Below the pieces are notes generated by a model. That model was not told the DNA's origin, made no database searches, and saw nothing but the letters and a program-made list of their open reading frames with translations. A DNA stretch of 64,000 bases from Eubacterium sp. AF22-8LB (GTDB lineage: Bacteria > Bacillota_I > Bacilli_A > Erysipelotrichales > Erysipelotrichaceae): NCBI RefSeq assembly GCF_003458715.1, contig NZ_QRVI01000006.1:46843-110842 (forward strand), written 5' to 3'. The translations under genes and the position numbers were made by a program. Below are positions 9,033 through 16,985 of this stretch, piece by piece. Every line of letters begins with the position of its first letter. Positions within the stretch are counted from its first letter, which is position 1.

Positions 9033-9701
9033 ATGTATAAAGTATTGATTGTAGAAGATGATGAACTCATCTCAAAAAAGTTAGAATCGTTTCTTGAATC
9101 TTGGAATTATTCAGTTTGTCGAGTTACTGATTTTTATAATGTGATGGATGCATTTCATTCCTTTAATCCAGACTTAGTATTAATGGATATAACACTGCCT
9201 TATTTGAATGGATATTTGTGGACGGAAAAGATTCGTGAAGAATCAAAGGTACCTATTATCTTTATTTCAAGTGCTACAGACAATATGAGTATTGTGATGG
9301 CTATCTCTAAAGGTGCCGATGATTTTGTATGCAAGCCATTTGATTTAAATGTTCTAGCTGCTAAAATCACAGCTATATTAAGACGTAGCTATGACTTTGT
9401 ATCCAATCATAATATTCTTGAATATCAGGGTGTACGCTTTAATTTAGATGATAATACAGTAAGTTTTCAATCTTCTCAAATTGAACTGAGTAAGAATGAG
9501 GCTAAGATACTTCGACTGCTCATGGAAAAGAAGGGAACGATTGTATCTCGAGATAGTTTAATGGAATATTTGTGGAAGACAGATTTTTATGTGGATGAAA
9601 ATGCATTAAGTGTAAATGTGAATCGTTTGCGCAAGAAGTTAGAGAGTATTGGCATTGTGGATTTTATCCAAACAAAAAAGGGATTGGGATATAAGATATG
9701 A
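9033..9701 (+). CDS. OmpR-family response regulator (BceR-like)
   Basis: DNA-binding regulator of a two-component system, 222 residues. An N-terminal receiver domain has the acidic pair in VEDDE, the phospho-acceptor Asp52 in LVLMD and the conserved Lys in VCKPFD; an OmpR/PhoB winged helix occupies the C-terminal 95 residues. The start at 9033 is chosen because GGTGAGA precedes it and the family starts MYKVLIVEDD; an upstream in-frame ATG would add residues with no homology. The next gene overlaps by four bases. By context it senses cell-envelope antimicrobials through the linked transporter. Confidence 0.9.
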   Translation: MYKVLIVEDDELISKKLESFLESWNYSVCRVTDFYNVMDAFHSFNPDLVLMDITLPYLNGYLWTEKIREESKVPIIFISSATDNMSIVMAISKGADDFVCKPFDLNVLAAKITAILRRSYDFVSNHNILEYQGVRFNLDDNTVSFQSSQIELSKNEAKILRLLMEKKGTIVSRDSLMEYLWKTDFYVDENALSVNVNRLRKKLESIGIVDFIQTKKGLGYKI

Positions 9702-10687
9702 AATTATTTATTCATTATTTAAAAGATCGATGTTTGTTTATAGTTATATATGCTTTTAGTCTTTTGACATGTTATGTTGTATTTAAACTCTATAATTTAG
9801 AACTTGAAGCTTTTACATATGCATTCATGATTTTATGTGTTTTGTTGGTGGTATGTTTCTTTTGGGATTACCACAAATATTATAAGAAACACCAAACCTT
9901 ATTAACACTTCAATCCAATAGTAATGTTTCTTTGTCTTGTGATCTTCAAGATTCTTCATTGATGGGAGAGGATTATCATAAAATCTTAGTGGCTATGAAA
10001 GACTATCATGATGAATATGTTATTTCTTCAGAAAGTAAAATGCATGATCTAGAAGATTATTTTACGATGTGGGTACATCAGGCTAAGCTTCCCATTGCTG
10101 CTATGAAATTGTTGCTTGAAGATGAGAATTTGAGTCGTAGTGAAATTAAGCTGCAGTTATTACGCATGGATCAATATACAGATATGGTTTTAGCATATCT
10201 ACGCTTGAATAGTACGCATACCGATTTCTTATTTAAAGAATTAGATTTAGATGATTTAATTCGCCAATCCATTCGTCGTTTTTCCACAGAATTTATTCGT
10301 AAACACATTCAGTTGAATTTTAAAGAAACCGGGGATGTTATATTGAGTGATGAAAAGTGGCTTGTGTTTGTGTTGGAACAGATTCTTTCGAATAGTCTTA
10401 AATATACAAATGAAAATGGTTCTATATCTATATATATGAAGACTAAACATGTCTTAGTTATTGAAGATACTGGTATTGGTATTAGTGCAAGTGATCTAAA
10501 TCGTGTATTTGAAAAGGGATATACAGGTATGAATGGACGTAGCGATAAAACAGCCAGTGGCTTAGGTCTATATTTATGTAAGAATATTTTAGATATGTTG
10601 AATCATAAAATAACGATTGAATCGAGTGTTGGTAAAGGGACTTGTGTATTCCTTGATCTTACGCATTTTGAAGGAAGAATCGAGTAA
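9698..10687 (+). CDS. Intramembrane-sensing histidine kinase (BceS-like)
   Basis: Membrane sensor kinase of 329 residues. Two transmembrane helices (about residues 13-30 and 37-55) are joined by a very short loop, so there is no real extracellular sensor domain. This is the hallmark of BceS-type kinases that read the flux of a partner ABC transporter. The phospho-acceptor is His127 in WVHQAKLPIA. The ATPase domain shows the N box (QILSNSLKY), VIEDTGIG and GLGLYLCK. It overlaps the regulator stop by four bases (ATGA). Confidence 0.9.
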   Translation: MKLFIHYLKDRCLFIVIYAFSLLTCYVVFKLYNLELEAFTYAFMILCVLLVVCFFWDYHKYYKKHQTLLTLQSNSNVSLSCDLQDSSLMGEDYHKILVAMKDYHDEYVISSESKMHDLEDYFTMWVHQAKLPIAAMKLLLEDENLSRSEIKLQLLRMDQYTDMVLAYLRLNSTHTDFLFKELDLDDLIRQSIRRFSTEFIRKHIQLNFKETGDVILSDEKWLVFVLEQILSNSLKYTNENGSISIYMKTKHVLVIEDTGIGISASDLNRVFEKGYTGMNGRSDKTASGLGLYLCKNILDMLNHKITIESSVGKGTCVFLDLTHFEGRIE

Positions 10688-10706
10688 TCTTACAATCTTG
10701 TAAGAT
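10687..10706 (+). promoter_or_regulatory. BceR-type operator upstream of the transporter genes
   Basis: A perfect 9-2-9 inverted repeat, ATCTTACAA-TC-TTGTAAGAT, contains TTACA-ATCT-TGTAA, an exact fit to the BceR-like consensus TNACA-N4-TGTAA. It starts on the last base of the kinase stop codon and lies 72 bases before the ATPase start. Confidence 0.75.
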
Positions 10707-10778
10707 GAGTGTTAGCTGAATCGATGGCTGCATTTTTGAATTCTTTGTAGAATTTTGGTGTACATGGAGGTAATGAAT

Positions 10779-11546
10779 ATGGCATTATTGGAAGTAAAAA
10801 ATTTGAAAAAAGTATATACAACAAGATTTACACAGAATCAAGTACAGGCATTGACCAACGTAAACTTTAGTGTGAATAAAGGTGAATATGTCGCTATTAT
10901 GGGAGAGTCTGGTTCGGGTAAGACAACATTATTAAATATCTTGGCGGCTTTAGATAAACCAACAAGTGGACAAGTTTTATTACATGGTAAGGATATTACG
11001 CATATTTCAGAAAAGGAAATTGCAAACTTTCGAAGAGAACATTTAGGCTTTGTATTTCAAGATTTTAACTTATTAGATAATTTTAATAATCGCGATAATA
11101 TTTTCTTGCCTTTGGTTTTAAGTAAGAAAAAATATCCAGAAATGAAAAAACGATTGGAACCTATCGCAAAACAACTAGGTATTGAGAGTATTTTAGATAA
11201 GTTTCCATATGAAATTAGTGGGGGACAAAAACAGCGTGTAGCTGTTGCTCGTGCCATCATCACAAATCCAGATCTAATTTTGGCGGATGAGCCAACAGGA
11301 GCATTGGATTCAAAGAGTACAGAGGAACTTTTACATCTATTTGGAACCATCAATGCGAATCAACAAACAATCGTGATGGTAACTCATTCGACAAAGGCGG
11401 CTAGCCATGCTTCTCGCGTATTATTTATTAAGGATGGAAAGATCTTCCATGAAATTTATAAGGGAAATAAAAATTTAGATCAGATGTATCAATGTATTAG
11501 TGATACGTTGACACTACTAGCTACAGGTGGTGTTCATCATGAGTAG
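10779..11546 (+). CDS. ABC transporter ATPase (BceA-like)
   Basis: Cytoplasmic ATPase subunit of an antimicrobial-peptide detoxification and sensing transporter, 255 residues. Walker A is GESGSGKTT, the Q loop lies in VFQDFNLLDNF, the signature is ISGGQKQR, Walker B is LILADEPTGALDS and the switch His is in VTHS. The start at 10779 is fixed by GGAGG at 10766-10770; two earlier in-frame starts lack this. The ATPase belongs to the MacB/LolD-like group that pairs with single FtsX-type permeases. It overlaps the permease start by eight bases. Confidence 0.93.
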   Translation: MALLEVKNLKKVYTTRFTQNQVQALTNVNFSVNKGEYVAIMGESGSGKTTLLNILAALDKPTSGQVLLHGKDITHISEKEIANFRREHLGFVFQDFNLLDNFNNRDNIFLPLVLSKKKYPEMKKRLEPIAKQLGIESILDKFPYEISGGQKQRVAVARAIITNPDLILADEPTGALDSKSTEELLHLFGTINANQQTIVMVTHSTKAASHASRVLFIKDGKIFHEIYKGNKNLDQMYQCISDTLTLLATGGVHHE

Positions 11547-13506
11547 AGCTTTCTATTTAAATTTAGCTGTAGATAATTTGAAGAAGAATGCGCGCACCAT
11601 CATTCCTTATATATTAACGAGTGTCTTAACGACAATGATGTTGTATATGGTCGTTTCTTTGGCAAATAATCCGCATTTAAATGAAATCGTAGGAGGAACT
11701 TCTATAAAGCAGTTATTAGGCTTTGGCACTGTGATTATTGAAATCTTTGCGTTTATCTTCTTGTTCTATACACATAGCTTTTTAATTAAAAGAAGACAAA
11801 AAGAATTCGCATTATTCTCTATATTGGGAATGGAAAAGAAACACTTAGCTCGCGTCTTGTTTTATGAGACATTAATAACTCTACTTGTTTCATTAATTTT
11901 AGGAATTGGATTAGGTGTTTTATTGGATAAAGCGATGTTCTTAATAATCGCAAAAATGATTGGTGCAGATATTGTACTCGGCTTCTACTTTTCTTTTTTT
12001 GGCATGAGACAATGCGCTCTTGTGATTGGATTGATTTATGTATTGATCTATTTCTATTCTATGATTCGTATTCATATTTCAAGTCCGATTGAATTACTTC
12101 ATTCCAATCATATGGGCGAAAAAGAGCCTAAGGCCAAATGGTTTCTTTCCATTGTTGGTATTCTTTGTCTAGGTATTGGATACTATTTATCAATTACGAC
12201 TAAAAATCCTTTAAGCGCACTCTACGTCTTTTTTGTGGCTGTAGTACTTGTCATTATTGGAACCTATTTATTATTTACATCGATTTCGGTCACTTTCTTA
12301 AAATTAATGAAGAAAAACAAGAATTACTATTATAAGACGAATCACTTTATTAGTATTTCTGGCATGATGTATCGTATGAAACAAAATGCCGTAGGACTAG
12401 CCAATATTTGTATTCTTTCAACAATGGTTTTAGTGATGTTGTCTACAACCCTTAGCATGTGGTCAAGTATTGATCGTGTTGTGGATTCACAATATTCAAG
12501 AGATTTTATTGGAAGTGGATATGGGGATGCAGCCAATATTGATTTTGATGAAATGAGTGAAGAATTAATTCGTATGGGCATTGTTCCAAAGAATCTTCTT
12601 GCGTATAAAGAACTAAGTTATGCTGGATATTTAAAGAATGGAGCTTTGATTACGGATTATCGTAATGAGGGCATGAATGCCGTAAATGAGATTCAAGAAT
12701 TTTATTGTCTTCCATTAAAAGATATTCAAGATTATGAAAATATTAAGGGGTCTTTAAAGCCAAATGAAATTTATGTATATTCTAATGTAGAGAAGGTTAA
12801 GGAGAAGACTTTATCTTTATTTGGAAAAGAATATGTTGTAAAGAAACAATTGGATCACTTGAAGATGGATGAAAATAATCCGAATGTGACAGAGCATTAT
12901 TATATTATTGTGGATTCAGAAAAGACTTTAGAAACGATGCAACAAGATCAATTGAATGTATATAATGATAATGCGAGTACAATATATGCGAGTTATTCAT
13001 TTGATTGTGATGCGAATGATCGTAAGGTGATTGAAAAGTTAACTCAGAATGGAAATATAAATAATTTTATTTGGACAAATAAATCGGATCAGAAACAAGG
13101 CTTGATTGAATTATATGCAGGAATCTTATTTATTGGAATCTTCTTAAGCTTCTTATTTATCATGGCAACCATTCTAATTATGTACTACAAACAAATTACT
13201 GAAGGCTATGAAGATAAGGATCGTTTTGAAATTATGCAAAAAGTGGGCCTAGAACAAAGTGATGTAAAGAAGGCTATTCACTCGCAAGTATTAACCGTAT
13301 TCTTTATGCCTTTACTTGTTGCAGGCATTCATATAAGCTTTGCGTATCCAATGATTGAAAAGCTACTTCATTTGCTGTTTGTGAGTGATGCATGGCTTTA
13401 TATTCGAACAACTGCTATGTGTTTTGTGGCTTTTGCGCTAGTCTACATTGTGATTTATGTATTAACTTCAAAAGTTTATTATGGAATTGTAAAAAGAAAT
13501 GCTTAA
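11539..13506 (+). CDS. FtsX-type ABC permease (BceB-like)
   Basis: Integral membrane permease of 655 residues. It has one N-terminal helix, three more helices with the FtsX sequence KRRQKEFALFSILGMEKK, further helices, then a large extracellular domain of roughly 200 residues (about 310-530) and a final FtsX domain. This 10-helix plan with one long extracellular loop is diagnostic for BceB-like transporters of bacitracin, nisin and similar peptides. Start MSRAFYLNL at 11539 overlaps the ATPase gene. Exact substrate unknown. Confidence 0.92.
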   Translation: MSRAFYLNLAVDNLKKNARTIIPYILTSVLTTMMLYMVVSLANNPHLNEIVGGTSIKQLLGFGTVIIEIFAFIFLFYTHSFLIKRRQKEFALFSILGMEKKHLARVLFYETLITLLVSLILGIGLGVLLDKAMFLIIAKMIGADIVLGFYFSFFGMRQCALVIGLIYVLIYFYSMIRIHISSPIELLHSNHMGEKEPKAKWFLSIVGILCLGIGYYLSITTKNPLSALYVFFVAVVLVIIGTYLLFTSISVTFLKLMKKNKNYYYKTNHFISISGMMYRMKQNAVGLANICILSTMVLVMLSTTLSMWSSIDRVVDSQYSRDFIGSGYGDAANIDFDEMSEELIRMGIVPKNLLAYKELSYAGYLKNGALITDYRNEGMNAVNEIQEFYCLPLKDIQDYENIKGSLKPNEIYVYSNVEKVKEKTLSLFGKEYVVKKQLDHLKMDENNPNVTEHYYIIVDSEKTLETMQQDQLNVYNDNASTIYASYSFDCDANDRKVIEKLTQNGNINNFIWTNKSDQKQGLIELYAGILFIGIFLSFLFIMATILIMYYKQITEGYEDKDRFEIMQKVGLEQSDVKKAIHSQVLTVFFMPLLVAGIHISFAYPMIEKLLHLLFVSDAWLYIRTTAMCFVAFALVYIVIYVLTSKVYYGIVKRNA

Positions 13507-13576
13507 TTGGATATTAGGATTTATCTTGATTGGATTATTTATCTATATATATTATGTGAATCACCATGGAATTTAG
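13499..13576 (+). CDS. Possible 25-residue membrane micropeptide
   Basis: A short frame starts at an ATG eight bases before the end of the permease gene and stops inside the first arm of the terminator. It encodes MLNWILGFILIG, a run of Phe/Ile/Tyr residues, and a polar tail ending NHHGI, so it is a single predicted transmembrane helix. The ATG overlaps the permease stop region, suggesting translational coupling, but the upstream ribosome site is weak. It could be a chance frame; no family is recognised. Confidence 0.4.
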   Translation: MLNWILGFILIGLFIYIYYVNHHGI

Positions 13577-13602
13577 TACTCGATTAGAGTACTATTTTTT
13601 TA
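13575..13602 (+). terminator. Terminator of the Bce-like operon
   Basis: A 7-bp perfect stem AGTACTC/GAGTACT with loop GATTA is followed by seven T. Confidence 0.85.
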
Positions 13603-13612
13603 GGTGATATAT

Positions 13613-14323
13613 ATGTTTATAAATGGATTTGACATCTTGTGGGATGAAATTGATGATTATGTGGCCGATATTAAAAGTATTCGAAGTATCGATCAATTCA
13701 CCTTTACTAAGCCCGTAACTTTCTTTTGCGGAGAAAATGGAAGTGGTAAATCGACCTTATTAGAGGCTCTTGCGATTAAAAATGGATTGAATCCAGAAGG
13801 TGGAACAAAAAACTATCATTTTTCTACGTATGATTCATATTCTAGTTTGCATAAACATATGCGTTTGTGGCGCTCTAGGAAACCGGATTGGATGTATTTC
13901 TTGCGCGCAGAAAGCTTTTATAATGTTGCGACAAAAGAAATGGAATATAGTGGTGTTTTTTCTGAAAGATATCATGATCAATCACATGGTCAAAGTTTCT
14001 TTTCTGTATTGATGAAACAAACAAATAAAAATGGATTATACTTTCTAGATGAACCAGAGGCAGCTTTGTCTTGTCAGAATCAATTGGCATTATTATACTT
14101 GATTGAGGAATGTGTGAAACAAAATTGTCAATTTATCATTGCGACACATTCACCTATATTATTGGGTTTTCCCAATGCACAAATCTTATCATTTGATGAA
14201 GATAAGGTAGAAGAAGTGGATTATAAATCTACGTCTAGCTATCAAACAATGAAATTATTTTTGGATCGGTATGATTATTTTGTGAAAGATATCCAAGAGA
14301 ATAATGATGGAGGGGTATTGTGA
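13613..14323 (+). CDS. Predicted ATP-binding protein, AAA_21/COG3910 type
   Basis: A 236-residue ABC-like ATPase without membrane domains. Walker A is GENGSGKST near residue 45, the D-loop region reads FLDEPEAALS near residue 147, and the switch is ATHSPILL. There is no classical signature motif; a SHGQS sequence stands in its place. Such stand-alone ATPases (COG3910) have no firmly established role. The start at 13613 is preferred over a GTG at 13604, which lies inside the ribosome site AGGTGA. It overlaps rlmH by four bases. Confidence 0.75.
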   Translation: MFINGFDILWDEIDDYVADIKSIRSIDQFTFTKPVTFFCGENGSGKSTLLEALAIKNGLNPEGGTKNYHFSTYDSYSSLHKHMRLWRSRKPDWMYFLRAESFYNVATKEMEYSGVFSERYHDQSHGQSFFSVLMKQTNKNGLYFLDEPEAALSCQNQLALLYLIEECVKQNCQFIIATHSPILLGFPNAQILSFDEDKVEEVDYKSTSSYQTMKLFLDRYDYFVKDIQENNDGGVL

Positions 14324-14793
14324 TTAAATTAATTGCGATTGGAAAGAATAAGGATAAGGCGTTACAGTCTTTAGAGAAAGAATATATCAAGCGTTTGTCG
14401 GCTTTTTGTAAGTTTACTGAAATGGAAGTCAAGGATGAAGCAAATGAGCATGTTTCTAGAGAAGCTGAGGTTTTTCTTGTTAAGGAAAAAGAGGGGAATC
14501 GTGTTCTAGAAAAATTATCGGATCAAGATTTTGTGGTATTACTTGATCTTCATGGAAAGATGATTGATTCTGAGACATTTGCGAAGAATTTGGATATGTG
14601 GCAAATGAAGTATTCAAATATTGTTTTTGTGATTGCGGGAAGTCTAGGACCGAGTGAAAAATTAGTTTCTAGAGCGAATTATCGTTGGAAATTATCGGAC
14701 CTTACTTTTACGCATTTAATGACGCGTGTCTTGATGTTGGAACAGATTTATCGTGGTTTTATGATCAATAATGGTCGTAATTACCACAAGTAA
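14320..14793 (+). CDS. rlmH: 23S rRNA (pseudouridine1915-N3)-methyltransferase RlmH
   Basis: SPOUT-class methyltransferase that modifies pseudouridine 1915 in helix 69 of 23S rRNA. The length of 157 residues matches the family. Diagnostic segments are the N-terminal IKLIAIGKNKD, the SAM-binding FVIAGSLGPSE and the C-terminal EQIYRGFMINNGRNYHK. The GTG start overlaps the upstream stop in GTGA, so translation is coupled. Confidence 0.97.
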   Translation: MIKLIAIGKNKDKALQSLEKEYIKRLSAFCKFTEMEVKDEANEHVSREAEVFLVKEKEGNRVLEKLSDQDFVVLLDLHGKMIDSETFAKNLDMWQMKYSNIVFVIAGSLGPSEKLVSRANYRWKLSDLTFTHLMTRVLMLEQIYRGFMINNGRNYHK

Positions 14794-14797
14794 GTGA

Positions 14798-14811
14798 TGT
14801 AAGCGCTTTTT
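14798..14811 (+). promoter_or_regulatory. Candidate CcpA (cre) site upstream of pgk
   Basis: TGTAAGCGCTTTTT matches the catabolite-responsive element pattern (TGWAAnCGnTnWCA) at most positions and has the palindromic core AAGCGCTT. It lies about 25-40 bases upstream of the pgk -35, the side where CcpA usually activates. Confidence 0.4.
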
Positions 14812-14836
14812 GTGAAATATTTTACTTGTGAAAAAC

Positions 14837-14865
14837 TAGTCAATCAATTTATGTAGTGATATAAT
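14837..14865 (+). promoter_or_regulatory. Promoter of pgk-tpiA
   Basis: The -35 TAGTCA (14837-14842), a 17-base spacer and the extended -10 TGATATAAT (hexamer 14860-14865) precede pgk by about 36 bases. Confidence 0.6.
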
Positions 14866-14901
14866 GGATGTGCAAAAAAAATGACAGTAGGAGGAATATA
14901 C

Positions 14902-16086
14902 ATGACAAAGAGAACTGTTAAAGACCTTGATGTAGCTGGAAAAAAGGTCATCGTACGTTGTGATTTTAACGTGCCAAGAAAAGATGGTGTTATCACTGAT
15001 GATAACCGTATCGTAATGGCTTTACCTACAATTAAATATTTAGTAGAAAACAAAGCTAAAGTTATTTTGATGTCTCACTTAGGAAAAGTTAAGACTGAAG
15101 AAGACAAGGCTAAAAACAACTTGGAATGCGTAGCCGTACGTTTACAAGAATTGTTACCAGAAGTAAAAGTATCTTTCTGCCCAGTAACTCGTGGTGAAGA
15201 ATTAGAAAACGCTGTTAATGCATTAGCTGATGGAGAAATCGTGTTAATGCAAAATACTCGTTACGAAAAAGGCGAAAGCAAAAACGATCCTGAATTAGGT
15301 GCATATTGGGCTAGCTTAGGTGAAGTATTCGTTGAAGATGCATTCGGATCTGTTCACCGTGCTCACGCTTCTACTGTAGGTATCCCTACAAATATTAAAG
15401 AAAATGGATTAGGATTCTTAGTAGAAAAAGAAGTTACAATGTTAGGAAAAGCTGTTGATGAACCAGCTCACCCATTCGTAGCTATCATCGGTGGATCTAA
15501 AGTATCTAGTAAAATCGATGTTGTTGACAACTTGTTGAAAAAAGCTGATAAAGTTATCATCGGTGGTGGAATGGCTTATACATTCTCTAAAGCTGTTGGT
15601 GGTTCAATCGGTACTTCATTAGTTGAAGATGACAAATTAGATTTAGCTAAGGAATATTTAGAAAAAGCTGGAGACAAATTAGTTCTTCCTGTAGATAACG
15701 TAATCGCTGATGCTTTCAGTGAAGAAGCTAACACTTCTGTTGCAGACGCTGGACAAATTCCTGATGGATGGATGGGATTAGATATTGGTCCTAAATCAGT
15801 TGAATTGTTCAAAGAAACTATAGCAGGTGCTAAAACAGTAGTATGGAATGGACCTATGGGTGTATTCGAAATGCCTAAATTCGCTAAAGGTACTGAAGAA
15901 GTATGTAAAGCAATCTCTGAATTACCAGATGCTATTACAGTAATCGGTGGTGGAGATTCTGCTGCTGCTGCAAAACAATTAGGATATGCAGACAAGTTCT
16001 CTCACGTTTCAACTGGTGGTGGAGCTAGTTTGGAATATATGGAAGGTAAAACATTACCTGGTATCGCTATTATCAGCGAAAAGTAA
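14902..16086 (+). CDS. pgk: Phosphoglycerate kinase
   Basis: Glycolytic enzyme transferring phosphate from 1,3-bisphosphoglycerate to ADP, 394 residues. The N-terminal substrate motif VIVRCDFNVP, the LMSHLG segment, FVEDAFGSVHRAHAST, the hinge IIGGSKVSSK and the nucleotide-binding VWNGPMGVFE and GGGDSAAA are all present. AGGAGGA at 14889-14895 selects this start. Codon use is more biased than in the neighbours, as expected for high expression. Followed 18 bases later by tpiA in one operon. Confidence 0.98.
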   Translation: MTKRTVKDLDVAGKKVIVRCDFNVPRKDGVITDDNRIVMALPTIKYLVENKAKVILMSHLGKVKTEEDKAKNNLECVAVRLQELLPEVKVSFCPVTRGEELENAVNALADGEIVLMQNTRYEKGESKNDPELGAYWASLGEVFVEDAFGSVHRAHASTVGIPTNIKENGLGFLVEKEVTMLGKAVDEPAHPFVAIIGGSKVSSKIDVVDNLLKKADKVIIGGGMAYTFSKAVGGSIGTSLVEDDKLDLAKEYLEKAGDKLVLPVDNVIADAFSEEANTSVADAGQIPDGWMGLDIGPKSVELFKETIAGAKTVVWNGPMGVFEMPKFAKGTEEVCKAISELPDAITVIGGGDSAAAAKQLGYADKFSHVSTGGGASLEYMEGKTLPGIAIISEK

Positions 16087-16104
16087 TAAGGAGATGTATT
16101 TAAA

Positions 16105-16851
16105 ATGAGAAAACCTATTATCGTTGGAAACTGGAAAATGAATAAAAACAACGCTGAAACAAAAGCTTTCTTTGAAGCTGTTGATGGTGTTGCTGCTAGC
16201 GAAAATGCTACTTATGGAATTGGATGTCCATTTACTGATTTAAGAACTGCATTGGATCACGCTAAAAACTTAGTTGTAGCTGCTGAAAACTGCCACTTTG
16301 AAGACAATGGCGCTTTCACTGGTGAAGTTAGTGTTCCTATGTTAGAGGAAATGGGAGTTAAATACTGCATTATCGGTCACTCTGAACGTCGTGAAATGTT
16401 TGGTGATACTGATGAAACAGTTAACAAAAAAGCAAAACGTTTAATTAAAGCTGGAATCACTCCAATCTTATGTGTTGGTGAAACTGAAGCTGATTACGAT
16501 GCAGGAAACTCAGAAAAAGTAATTCGTGAAGAATTGGCTGGTTCTTTAGCTGATTTATGTCCAAAATGTGTTGGTGAAATGGTTATTGCCTACGAACCAA
16601 TCTGGGCTATCGGAACAGGAAAATCTGCTTCTGTAGAAATCGCTGAAAACTGCTGTAAAATTGTACGTGACCAAGTTAAGGTTATGTATGGTGAAGAAGC
16701 TGCTGAAAAAGTACGTATCCAATATGGTGGAAGTGTTAAACCTAACAACATCGTTGAATATATGGCTCAACCAGATATCGATGGTGCGTTAATTGGTGGT
16801 GCTAGTTTAAAAGAAGATAGCTTCACAGAAATCATTGAAAAAACTAAATAG
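16105..16851 (+). CDS. tpiA: Triosephosphate isomerase
   Basis: Interconverts glyceraldehyde-3-phosphate and dihydroxyacetone phosphate. At 248 residues it is full length. GNWKMNK carries the catalytic Lys, IIGHSERR the catalytic His, and AYEPIWAIGTGKSA the catalytic Glu and flexible loop 6; the phosphate-binding IQYGGSVKP and GALIGGASL follow. Co-transcribed with pgk and ended by a strong terminator. Confidence 0.98.
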   Translation: MRKPIIVGNWKMNKNNAETKAFFEAVDGVAASENATYGIGCPFTDLRTALDHAKNLVVAAENCHFEDNGAFTGEVSVPMLEEMGVKYCIIGHSERREMFGDTDETVNKKAKRLIKAGITPILCVGETEADYDAGNSEKVIREELAGSLADLCPKCVGEMVIAYEPIWAIGTGKSASVEIAENCCKIVRDQVKVMYGEEAAEKVRIQYGGSVKPNNIVEYMAQPDIDGALIGGASLKEDSFTEIIEKTK

Positions 16852-16864
16852 TTGATGATAAATC

Positions 16865-16890
16865 AGGCCTCTTTGAGGCCTTTTATTTTT
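16865..16890 (+). terminator. Terminator of pgk-tpiA
   Basis: A 7-bp GC-rich stem AGGCCTC/GAGGCCT with loop TTT is followed by a T-rich tract. Confidence 0.9.
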
Positions 16891-16985
16891 AGTTAAATCT
16901 AACCGAAAATAAAATTTAGGGTTGTTTGTGAGTTTGTTTCGTGGTAAACTAATCATGAACTATTTTTAATAGGGGGTAGAATATA

